Assembly: GCA_050012375.1 (NCBI GenBank)
Contig: JBEKHH010000008.1
Span: 1 to 64,000 of the forward strand
Source: PALSA-1353 sp050012375
GTDB lineage: Bacteria; Planctomycetota; Phycisphaerae; Tepidisphaerales; Tepidisphaeraceae
Length of the DNA stretch: 64,000 nucleotides
Direction of reading: 5' to 3'
Below the pieces are notes generated by a model. It was not told the DNA's origin and searched no databases. It was given only the letters and a program-made list of their open reading frames with translations. Both the position numbers and the translations under genes were made by a program. This document shows positions 14,993-22,084 of the stretch, one piece after another (within the stretch, counting starts at the first letter, position 1; every line of letters starts with the position of its first letter).

Positions 14993-16588
14993 ATGGAATC
15001 AACGAGTCATTACGAGCAGGAGCGCCGCCAGAAACTCGCCAAACTTCGCGATTTGGGAATCGATCCCTTCGGGCAGCGCACAGACGGCATCCAACCGCTG
15101 GCCCACATCAAGTCGCTGTACAAGCCGGAGATGGGCCACGACGGCGGCCCGCAGGTCGTCGGCGCGGGCCGGGTCATGCTCAAACGCGACATGGGTAAGC
15201 TCAGCTTCCTCACCCTGCGAGATGAATCCGGCGATTTGCAACTGGCCCTCGACAAAAAACGCCTGAGCGAACGCGACTGGCAGGTGCGCGACCTGATCGA
15301 CCTCGGCGATCTGCTGGTGGTTTCCGGCAAACTCGGCCAGACCAACAAAGGCGAAACCACGATCTGGGCCGATTCCATTGCGATGGCCGCCAAGGCCCTG
15401 CTGCCGCCTCCGGCCAAGTGGGAAGGCCTCAGCGATGTCGAACTTCGCTATCGCCAGCGCTACGTCGATCTCTGGGCCAATCCCCAAGTGATGCGCATCT
15501 TGAAGCTCCGCATCCGCGTCGTCGATGAAATCCGCCGGTTCCTGACGAATAAGGGATTCCTCGAAGTGGAAACCCCGATGATGCAGCCGCTGGCCGGCGG
15601 GGCGGCGGCCAAGCCTTTCGTCACGCATCACAAAGCCCTGGATATCCCGCTGTATCTCCGCGTCGCCCCGGAACTGTATTTGAAGCGATTGCTCGTCGGC
15701 GGGTTCACCAAGGTGTTCGAATTGAACCGCAATTTCCGGAACGAAGGCATCAGTCCGCGCCACAACCCCGAATTCACGATGCTGGAAATCTACGAAGCCT
15801 TCGGAAGCTGGGAGACGATGGCTGATTTGATCGAGGAAATGATTACCACAGTCTGCCAAAATATTTTCGGCACGCTGCAGATCGAGCATCCAAATGGACG
15901 CAAGGTCAATTTGAATCGCCCCTGGCGGCGCGTGCGGATGACGGAAATAGTTGAGCAAGTGACCGATTGGAAATTTGATAAGAAGCCTGTGACAGACCCC
16001 GATATCCTTGAAGCTTTGAAAGCGGAATACGAGATCTCTGCTCGTTTGCCAAGTAACGTAATTGAAGACATCATTGCTCGTTCCCGAAATCCCAAGGTAA
16101 TTGGCAAGTTACTTCGAAAACTTGTTTCGCTCGACGCAAAGAAGGCACTATTGGAGGTTCAACTTTTCTCGTATAAATCCCCAGCTGAACAGCTCGTCGA
16201 GGTATATGAGAAGTTCGTCGAACCAAAGCTCATTGATCCTTGTTTTGTGACGCACATCCCTTCAGTCATCATCCCGCTGGCCCGCGAAAACAAAGACGAC
16301 CCATACTTCGCCGACGTTTACGAGCTGGCGATCAACGGCGTTGAAATCTCGCCCGGCTACACCGAATTAAACGACCCGGATACCCAGGCCAGGCATTTCG
16401 CCCATCAGGTCGGCGACACCGACGAGCAGCAGAAAGTCGATGAAGATTTCCTGAATGCCTTGCGTCACGGCATGCCGCCGGCGGGGGGGCTGGGGCTGGG
16501 GATCGATCGGCTGGTGATGATGTTGACCGGGGCGGAGAGCATTCGGGATGTGATTCTTTTCCCCCTGATGAAGCCGCAGGAAAAATAA
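14993..16588 (+). CDS. lysS: Lysyl-tRNA synthetase, class II
   Basis: Class II lysyl-tRNA synthetase of 531 residues, charging tRNA-Lys in the cytoplasm. The N-terminal OB-fold anticodon-binding domain (about 45-150) precedes the catalytic domain. Motif 1 ends in FLEVETPMMQP, motif 2 is FELNRNFRNEGISPRHNPEF, and motif 3 is GLGLGIDRLVMMLTG. The usual IxNGYSELNDP segment reads INGVEISPGYTELNDP. Between about residues 315 and 425 (roughly 15940-16270) the DNA is distinctly more AT-rich than the rest, and the protein is longer by some 40 residues than a typical LysRS in this interval, around DIIARSRNPKVIGKLLRKLV. This looks like an insertion or a transferred segment. All catalytic motifs remain intact, so it should be functional. 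Confidence 0.95.
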   Translation: MESTSHYEQERRQKLAKLRDLGIDPFGQRTDGIQPLAHIKSLYKPEMGHDGGPQVVGAGRVMLKRDMGKLSFLTLRDESGDLQLALDKKRLSERDWQVRDLIDLGDLLVVSGKLGQTNKGETTIWADSIAMAAKALLPPPAKWEGLSDVELRYRQRYVDLWANPQVMRILKLRIRVVDEIRRFLTNKGFLEVETPMMQPLAGGAAAKPFVTHHKALDIPLYLRVAPELYLKRLLVGGFTKVFELNRNFRNEGISPRHNPEFTMLEIYEAFGSWETMADLIEEMITTVCQNIFGTLQIEHPNGRKVNLNRPWRRVRMTEIVEQVTDWKFDKKPVTDPDILEALKAEYEISARLPSNVIEDIIARSRNPKVIGKLLRKLVSLDAKKALLEVQLFSYKSPAEQLVEVYEKFVEPKLIDPCFVTHIPSVIIPLARENKDDPYFADVYELAINGVEISPGYTELNDPDTQARHFAHQVGDTDEQQKVDEDFLNALRHGMPPAGGLGLGIDRLVMMLTGAESIRDVILFPLMKPQEK

Positions 16589-16601
16589 TGAATCAACACT
16601 T

Positions 16602-16700
16602 TTACCGCAGAGATCGCGGAGATCGCCGAGGAAGAGTAAGGTGCAGCTAATATCTCAATATGAATTCTTTCTCTGCGGTCTCCGCGATCTCCGCGGTTAA
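16602..16700. repeat. Inverted repeat of the ACCGCAGAGA...TCTCCGCGGTT family
   Basis: The left part (TTTACCGCAGAGATCGCGG) and the right part (TCTCCGCGATCTCCGCGGTT) are complementary over about 33 bases with a few mismatches and an AT-rich centre. It lies just after the lysS stop. Related copies: 35611-35703, 42821-42880, 46063-46245. Confidence 0.85.
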
Positions 16701-16719
16701 ATCAGAATTGTTAACCTAA

Positions 16720-18372
16720 ATGCCCGCCATCCCAATCATCCTCTGGTGCATCGTCGCCCTCGCCCCGATTGCCACCATCTTCGCGCTGATCCGAATCCTC
16801 ACCGGCCCCCGGCTCATCTCCAAGCTGATGTTCCGCTATCTCGTCAAGCGCCGCATCGCCTGGGTCTCGCTCGTCGCGGTCATGCTCTGCACTGCCATGG
16901 TGCTGATCGTCATCAGCGTCATGGGCGGCTGGCTTCGCATGTTTCGTCAGACCAATCACGCCCTCATCGGCGACCTCATTGTCTATCGCGGATCGCTCGA
17001 CGGCTTCAGCCATTACCAGGACATGATCGCCGACATCAGCCAAATTCCCGGCGTGAAGGCCGTCACTCCAACGGTTCACACGGTCGGACTGGCCGAGATC
17101 GGAGTGGGGCACACGCCCAATCCCATTCGCACTCCCGTCGAAGTCATGGGCTTGGATATCAAGCAGATCGGCCAGGTGAACGGCTTTGTGAATAGCCTGC
17201 ATCTTCAGCCTGAAGTCTTGCGGGCCAAATCGAAGCAATATGCCGAGGAGGCCGGGAAGGATCATGATGCCGGCGCGGGCGCCGCCGATGCACTGATGGG
17301 CGACGGGCTTGGGAATCTTGAAGCCGACAAGGCCAAGACATTCCAGGCCAAGGCTGATTCCTTTCCCTCCTGGCAAAAGCCTCTGCCGGATGACGTCTAT
17401 CGAGCCGAGCTTCCCAATTCAAAAACCGACCCGGCGCGGTTCGGCGGGATCATCGTCGGATCGGGCGTCATCGGCCTGCGGGGCAGCGATCCGCGCGAGG
17501 ATTTCATCTATCGCGCCTGGGTCAAGCTGACGCTCCTGAAAATCTCGGGGGATCTCTCGGGCGTCGATCTTCAGGACAAAGCCTCGACCAATTATTACTG
17601 GCTCATCGACGACAGCCGCACCGGCGTCTTTCAGGCCGACCAGAATTTCGTCTATCTCCCGTTCGACGTGCTCCAAAACCAACTGAACATGGGCGCCAGC
17701 GCCTACACCGACGCCGCCACCGGTCGGCAGGAGACGGAGCCTGCCCGTTGCACCGAAATCCTCATCAGCGTCAAACCCGGCGTCGATCCGTACGCGGTAA
17801 AGCCCCAAATCGCCGATGCCGTGAATGCCGTGCTACAGAAGTTTGATTTGTACTATCCCGAGCCGGGTCAGGTTCGCATTGAAACTTGGGATGAGAAGCA
17901 GCAGGATTTCCTCAACGCCGTCGAGCACGAAAAATCCCTGCTCGTCATCCTTTTCGCCATCATCAGCGTCGTCGCCATCTTTTTGGTTTTCTGTATTTTC
18001 TTCATGATCGTCATGGAAAAGACGCGCGACATCGGCATCGTCAAAAGCGTCGGCGCCACCAGTTCCAGCATCGCCGGGATCTTTCTGGGCTATGGTCTGA
18101 CCATTGGTCTTCTCGGCGGTGGAATGGGCTTGCTGTTGGCCTATCTCGTCGTTCACAACATCAACCAACTCCACGCGTGGATGGGCACACATTTCGGCAT
18201 CCAAATCTGGAACGCCAAAACGTATCTGTTCGACACCATTCCCAATACGATGGACGCTCACGATGTAGTGGTGATCGTTTCCGTGGCGATCCTTTCGTCC
18301 GTTCTGGGCGCGCTCGTTCCCGCCATCCGCGCCGCGAGGATGAACCCGGTCGAAGCCCTGCGCTGGGAATAA
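16720..18372 (+). CDS. LolC/LolE-like ABC transporter permease (FtsX/MacB-type)
   Basis: Permease of 550 residues. The canonical first helix follows RYLVKRRIAWVSLVAVMLC and ends in ISVMGGW, matching the LolC/E start. A large periplasmic domain (about 85-405) follows, then three helices in the FtsX domain (about 405-540) ending in ALVPAIRAARMNPVEALRWE, the family's standard C-terminus. An extra hydrophobic segment at residues 1-28 precedes the canonical helix. LolC/E-type permeases extract lipoproteins from the inner membrane for transfer to the outer membrane; MacB-type ones export peptides or drugs. The ATP-binding gene starts 15 bases downstream. The periplasmic domain has a linker (about 165-225) rich in Ala/Lys/Asp that looks like an insertion. 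Confidence 0.85.
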   Translation: MPAIPIILWCIVALAPIATIFALIRILTGPRLISKLMFRYLVKRRIAWVSLVAVMLCTAMVLIVISVMGGWLRMFRQTNHALIGDLIVYRGSLDGFSHYQDMIADISQIPGVKAVTPTVHTVGLAEIGVGHTPNPIRTPVEVMGLDIKQIGQVNGFVNSLHLQPEVLRAKSKQYAEEAGKDHDAGAGAADALMGDGLGNLEADKAKTFQAKADSFPSWQKPLPDDVYRAELPNSKTDPARFGGIIVGSGVIGLRGSDPREDFIYRAWVKLTLLKISGDLSGVDLQDKASTNYYWLIDDSRTGVFQADQNFVYLPFDVLQNQLNMGASAYTDAATGRQETEPARCTEILISVKPGVDPYAVKPQIADAVNAVLQKFDLYYPEPGQVRIETWDEKQQDFLNAVEHEKSLLVILFAIISVVAIFLVFCIFFMIVMEKTRDIGIVKSVGATSSSIAGIFLGYGLTIGLLGGGMGLLLAYLVVHNINQLHAWMGTHFGIQIWNAKTYLFDTIPNTMDAHDVVVIVSVAILSSVLGALVPAIRAARMNPVEALRWE

Positions 18373-18387
18373 AGCCGTCAATAGCAG

Positions 18388-19134
18388 ATGTCCGCCATTG
18401 CCGACAAAATCTCCTCCCCTCAGGCCGCCAAAGGCGCGGCGATTCTGATCGCCAGCGGCGTGCGGAAAACGTTCCGCATGGGCGACAGCGAGATTCAGGT
18501 TCTTTCCAAAGTGGACCTCACCGTTGCCGCCGGCGAATTCATCGCCATCGAAGGCCGCAGCGGCTCGGGCAAAAGCACGCTCCTGCATCTCCTCGGCGCC
18601 CTGGACGAATGCAACGCCGGCGTCGTCACCTACGACGGTCGCGACATCGCCAAACTTTCCTCCTCCCGCCGCGCGTTCCTGCGAAACACGCAATTCGGCT
18701 TCGTTTTCCAGTTCTATCACCTGCTTCCCGAGCTGAACGTGCTGGAGAACACGCTGCTGTCGGCGATGATCGAAAACAGCCTGCTCGCCTTCCGCGCCAA
18801 AAAATCGCATCTGCGAAGCCGAGCCAAGGAACTTCTCACCCAAATGGGTCTGGAGCACCGCCTTCGTCATCGTCCGCAGCACCTCAGCGGCGGAGAGCGC
18901 CAGCGGGTCGCCATCGCTCGCGCGCTGATGAACCAGCCCCGCGTTCTTTTCGCCGACGAACCCACCGGCAACCTCGATGCCGACACCGGCCGCCAAATCA
19001 TGGGCGTTCTGGAACGACTCCATCAGCAAGCAGGCCAAACCATCGTGATGGTCACCCACGACCGCAGTCTGGCATGCAAAGCCGACCGGGTTCTGGTGCT
19101 CGAAGGCGGAATATTGCGGGAAGCGGAAGGATGA
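18388..19134 (+). CDS. LolD/MacB-like ABC transporter ATP-binding protein
   Basis: ATPase of 248 residues partnering the upstream permease. Visible motifs: Walker A GRSGSGKSTLLH, Q-loop in FVFQFYHLLPELNVLENTLL, signature LSGGERQRVAIARAL, Walker B VLFADEPTGNLD and switch His in MVTHDRSLA. The FQFYHLLPEL stretch is typical of the LolD/MacB branch. The first 20 residues are a short extension. Its stop codon coincides with the beginning of an inverted repeat, which probably ends or stabilises this two-gene transcript. Confidence 0.92.
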   Translation: MSAIADKISSPQAAKGAAILIASGVRKTFRMGDSEIQVLSKVDLTVAAGEFIAIEGRSGSGKSTLLHLLGALDECNAGVVTYDGRDIAKLSSSRRAFLRNTQFGFVFQFYHLLPELNVLENTLLSAMIENSLLAFRAKKSHLRSRAKELLTQMGLEHRLRHRPQHLSGGERQRVAIARALMNQPRVLFADEPTGNLDADTGRQIMGVLERLHQQAGQTIVMVTHDRSLACKADRVLVLEGGILREAEG

Positions 19135-19212
19135 ATGCCGAATGCCGATTGCCAAATGCCGAATGAAATGCTCATCCCAAATTCGGCATTTGGCAATCGG
19201 CATTCGGCATTC
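19132..19212. repeat. Inverted repeat of the AATGCCGAATGCC family
   Basis: GAATGCCGAATGCCGATTGCC on the left pairs with GGCAATCGGCATTCGGCATT on the right across a short loop. It starts on the stop codon of the ATP-binding protein and ends 12 bases before the ilvE start. A second copy is at 37041-37128. Confidence 0.9.
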
Positions 19213-19224
19213 TATCATCCCCCT

Positions 19225-20094
19225 ATGCCCCTCAAGATCTGGATTGATGGCAAATTCTACGACAAGGAGGACGCCAAGATCAGCGTGTACGACCACGGTC
19301 TGCTCTACGGCGACGGCGTTTTCGAGGGCATCCGCGTTTACCGCGGCAAAATCTTCGAATGCGACGCCCATCTCCGCCGGCTTTTCGATTCCGCCCGCGG
19401 CATTCGCCTCATTCCCCCTCGATCGCCCCAGCAACTCAAAGCCGCGATGGAGGAAACCGTCAGGATCAACAACTTCTCCGATTGCTATATTCGCCTGGTC
19501 ATCACCCGTGGCGTCGGCTACTTGGGCCTGAATCCCAGCAAATGTCCCACACCCTCGGTTTTCGTCATTGCCGATACGATCGAGCTTTATCCGCCCGAAA
19601 TGTACGAAAAAGGGATGTACATCATCACTTCAACGGTGGTGCGCACCCATCCCAATTCCCTTTCGCCGCGAATCAAGAGCCTCAACTATCTCAACAACAT
19701 CCTGGCCAAGATCGAAGCCGCCGACGCCGACGTGCCCGAGGCGGTGCTGTTGAATCAGGAAGGCAACGTCGCCGAATGCACCGGCGACAACATCTTCATC
19801 GTTCGCCACGGGCAGGTTCAGACCCCCACAACGGCCGACGGCATTCTCGAAGGCGTGACTCGGCAGGTGATGATCGACCTTTGCAAGAAGCTGTCGATTC
19901 CCTGTTTCGAGAAGACCCTTCAGCGCCACGATTTATATATCGCGGATGAATGTTTCCTCACCGGCACCGCCGCGGAGGTGGTCCCGGTCACGCGGATCGA
20001 CGGACGGCCGATTGGCAACGCCGTGCCGGGCTCGCTTACCCGCAGGCTCATGGAAGCCTTCCACAAGCACGTCCGGGGCGAGCCCAACAGCTAG
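19225..20094 (+). CDS. ilvE: Branched-chain amino acid aminotransferase (class IV PLP fold)
   Basis: Aminotransferase of 289 residues, the usual IlvE length. ATG 19225 is used because the open frame upstream is repeat DNA. Family landmarks: KIWIDGKFYDKEDAKISVYD at the start, LLYGDGVFEGIRVYRG, the PLP-lysine segment SPRIKSLNYLNNILAK, ECTGDNIFIV and EGVTRQVMIDL, and the final DECFLTGTAAEVVPV. It transfers amino groups between Leu/Ile/Val and 2-oxoglutarate. D-amino acid aminotransferase and aminodeoxychorismate lyase share the fold, but the EGIRVY and SLNYL motifs favour IlvE. No other branched-chain biosynthesis genes are nearby. Confidence 0.9.
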   Translation: MPLKIWIDGKFYDKEDAKISVYDHGLLYGDGVFEGIRVYRGKIFECDAHLRRLFDSARGIRLIPPRSPQQLKAAMEETVRINNFSDCYIRLVITRGVGYLGLNPSKCPTPSVFVIADTIELYPPEMYEKGMYIITSTVVRTHPNSLSPRIKSLNYLNNILAKIEAADADVPEAVLLNQEGNVAECTGDNIFIVRHGQVQTPTTADGILEGVTRQVMIDLCKKLSIPCFEKTLQRHDLYIADECFLTGTAAEVVPVTRIDGRPIGNAVPGSLTRRLMEAFHKHVRGEPNS

Positions 20095-20118
20095 GACTGG
20101 AAGAAAATGCCGAATCCT

Positions 20119-20134
20119 CCCGGCGCGCCGGGAT
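20119..20134. repeat. 16-bp perfect palindrome TCCCGGCGCGCCGGGA
   Basis: An isolated copy of a palindrome that also occurs complete at 43085-43100 and 45663-45678, and in slightly shortened form in both arms of the inverted repeat at 7534-7703. Here it is preceded by ATGCCGAATCC, itself a fragment of another repeat family. Confidence 0.8.
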
Positions 20135-20235
20135 CATTCCGCGTTTTGAACGCTCCCCAGCCCTTTTTCCCCATTTGACACCCCTCGGACATGTCATTAC
20201 AGTTTTCAGGCGCTACTAACACGATGGAGGCATTG

Positions 20236-20421
20236 ATGCAGGAATATGAGAACCTCAAGCGCCTCGTTGCCGAGGCTGAGGAAGACGTCAACAAGGCGGT
20301 TGGCGGAAACAAGGCTGCGGGGACCCGTGTCCGCAAAAAAATGCAGGAAATCAAGGCTGCCGCCACAGATATCCGCAAAAAGATCCTCGAAAACCGCAAT
20401 ACCGAACCGGGTGTGGCCTGA
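20236..20421 (+). CDS. Histone H1-like Hc1-family small protein
   Basis: Small basic protein of 61 residues, MQEYENLKRLVAEAEEDVNK onward. The start at 20236 is chosen because GGAGG lies five bases upstream; earlier in-frame ATGs at 20191 and 20224 lack a site. It contains GGNKAAGTRVRKKMQEIKAA and TDIRKKILENR, resembling the conserved part of chlamydial Hc1/histone H1-like proteins, which compact DNA. The protein is too short to carry the long lysine-rich tails of Hc1. It may be a nucleoid-associated protein; direct DNA binding is inferred. Confidence 0.7.
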   Translation: MQEYENLKRLVAEAEEDVNKAVGGNKAAGTRVRKKMQEIKAAATDIRKKILENRNTEPGVA

Positions 20422-20531
20422 GGCATTCGCTGTCTCGTGTCGCCACTTCTTGCTGATCGCGGCATCATCCGGTTTTCTGTCTTTCGTGAGCATCTTTTGC
20501 CCCGGCCGACGCGCTGGCGCCCTTCATCCTC

Positions 20532-21005
20532 ATGCCGCCGCAACTTCTATTTGACATTGCCGACTTGGAACAGTTGCCCGACGTCTTCGATCAGGCGGCC
20601 ATTCGGGAATGCAATCCCCAGCGCGGCCATATGGAAATGCTCAACGGCATTGTCTTTGCCGATTCGAAACTTCAGCGCCTTCTCGGATATAAGGATGTGC
20701 GGACCGACGAGTTCTGGGTCGCGGGCCACATCCCCGGCCGGCCCCTGTTCCCGGGCGTCCTGATGATCGAGGCCGGCGCTCAACTGGCTTCTTTCTACAG
20801 CCGAAAATTTTCCGGTTGGACGGGTTTCGTTGGCTTCAATGGCGTCGACGAATGCCGATTCCGCCAACAAGTCGTGCCCCCCGTGCGCATGTATCTCCTC
20901 GGCCAGCAGATCTGGGACCGCCACGGTCGAATGTGTTGCGCCATTCAGGGAGTGATCAGCGGGACCATCGCCTTCGAGACTCAAATCATCGGCGTGCGGA
21001 TATAG
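20532..21005 (+). CDS. FabZ/FabA-like 3-hydroxyacyl-ACP dehydratase (hot-dog fold)
   Basis: Hot-dog fold protein of 157 residues. The active-site segment AGHIPGRPLFPGVLMIEAGA matches FabZ (GHFPxxPVMPGVLxxEAxAQ), with the catalytic His in GHI and the catalytic Glu in IEAGAQ. The fatty-acid synthesis operon at 27.5-33.3 kb lacks a dehydratase, so this gene could supply that step, removing water from 3-hydroxyacyl-ACP. The N-terminal 45 residues are longer than in FabZ and have IPQ-free, Leu-rich sequence of unknown use. It could also be a dedicated dehydratase for a special lipid. Confidence 0.82.
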   Translation: MPPQLLFDIADLEQLPDVFDQAAIRECNPQRGHMEMLNGIVFADSKLQRLLGYKDVRTDEFWVAGHIPGRPLFPGVLMIEAGAQLASFYSRKFSGWTGFVGFNGVDECRFRQQVVPPVRMYLLGQQIWDRHGRMCCAIQGVISGTIAFETQIIGVRI

Positions 21006-21008
21006 TGG

Positions 21009-21112
21009 TTTGTCATTTGTCATTGGTCATTTGTCATTGGTCATTTGTCATTGGCTGAATACGATTTATAGCGCGTTTGGATTTCGCAAATGACAAATGA
21101 CAAGTGACAAGT
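21009..21112. repeat. Inverted repeat of the TTTGTCATTGGTCA family
   Basis: Direct iterations of TTTGTCATTGGTCA on the left pair with CAAATGACAAATGACAAGTG on the right, around an AT-rich centre. It fills the space between the FabZ-like gene and the DnaQ-like gene, ending nine bases before its ATG. Second copy: 31611-31703. Confidence 0.9.
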
Positions 21113-21121
21113 AACATCTCC

Positions 21122-22015
21122 ATGCCCTTCTCCCTCGTCCAATCCCTTTCATCCATCCCCGTCGCCAGCATCGATGTCGAGACCACCGGGGCCAGCGCCG
21201 ATTACGGCCATCGCATCATCGAAGTCGGCATCGTCCGCTACGAAAATGGTCGGAAAATCGCCGAATACCAGCAACTCATCGATCCCCGCCGCCCCATCAG
21301 CCCGGGCGTCACCGCCCTGACGGGCATCACCCAGGCCATGTGCGACGGCCAGCCCACGTTCAGCCGGCAGCTTCCGGCCATGCTGTCATTGCTCGCCGGC
21401 GCGGCAATCCTGGGACACAATATCGGCTTCGATCTTTCATTCCTGACGCGCGAATTTCGCGCCGCCGGACACGATATGAACCAAGCCCTGGCCAATCCCC
21501 ACGTCCTGGATACCGTCCGCATCGCCCGCCGCCGATTCGGCCGCGGCGGGAACGGCCTCGGCGCACTGTCGCGCCGCCTCGGGCATGAACCCGCCGGCGC
21601 ACATCGCGCTTTGCCCGACGCCCAAACCACCGCCATTGTCTTCGATCTGCTCCTGGCTCCCATCGGCGGGTGGGGTATCTGCCTGTGCGACGCCCTGAAA
21701 GACCAGGGCGGCCCGATGGCCATAGCGCCCGCTTCCGCCGGCGAGAGTCTGCTTCCACTGGAATTGGAGGATGCCCTCGAAAATCATCGGCCCGTTATGA
21801 TGGAATATCTGGATGCCAACCAGATGCGGACGCGGCGAATCGTCGATCCCATCGAATTGCGCCGCGTGGCCGGCGAATTGGTCCTGATTGCCCACTGTCA
21901 CCTTCGCAACGATCGCCGCAATTTTAAGCTCGAACGAATCGTCCAATTGACCCGGATCGACCCCGGCGGCGTGGGCCATTCGCCTAACCTTGCAACCAGC
22001 GACAACCAGCGTTAA
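21122..22015 (+). CDS. DnaQ-like DEDDh exonuclease fused to WYL domain
   Basis: Protein of 297 residues. The N-terminal 175 residues are a DnaQ-type 3'-5' exonuclease: ASIDVETTGA (Exo I, Asp and Glu), LGHNIGFDLSFL (Exo II) and HRALPDAQTT (Exo III, the His/Asp pair of DEDDh). The C-terminal about 80 residues look like a WYL domain: VMMEYLDANQMRTRRIVDPI, then GELVLIAHCHLRNDRRNFKL and ERIVQL. WYL domains bind nucleic acid or ligands and regulate defence and DNA-damage systems. A fusion with a DnaQ exonuclease suggests a regulated repair or defence nuclease. ATG 21122 is used; the frame upstream is repeat DNA. Confidence 0.82.
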   Translation: MPFSLVQSLSSIPVASIDVETTGASADYGHRIIEVGIVRYENGRKIAEYQQLIDPRRPISPGVTALTGITQAMCDGQPTFSRQLPAMLSLLAGAAILGHNIGFDLSFLTREFRAAGHDMNQALANPHVLDTVRIARRRFGRGGNGLGALSRRLGHEPAGAHRALPDAQTTAIVFDLLLAPIGGWGICLCDALKDQGGPMAIAPASAGESLLPLELEDALENHRPVMMEYLDANQMRTRRIVDPIELRRVAGELVLIAHCHLRNDRRNFKLERIVQLTRIDPGGVGHSPNLATSDNQR

Positions 22016-22084
22016 AAACCTTCCCATGTCGCGCAGGACTGAAGACGACATCTCCTCGCTGCCCAATCTGCTGGCCAAACAGCC

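Noticed and set aside
19132..19212. Iterated AATGCCGAATGCC units looked like a short CRISPR or tandem array
   Set aside because: There are no spacers; the units form one arm of an inverted repeat and are followed by their complement.
19135..19224. An N-terminal extension of ilvE
   Set aside because: These 30 codons are the inverted repeat; IlvE proteins start at the KIWIDGKF segment.
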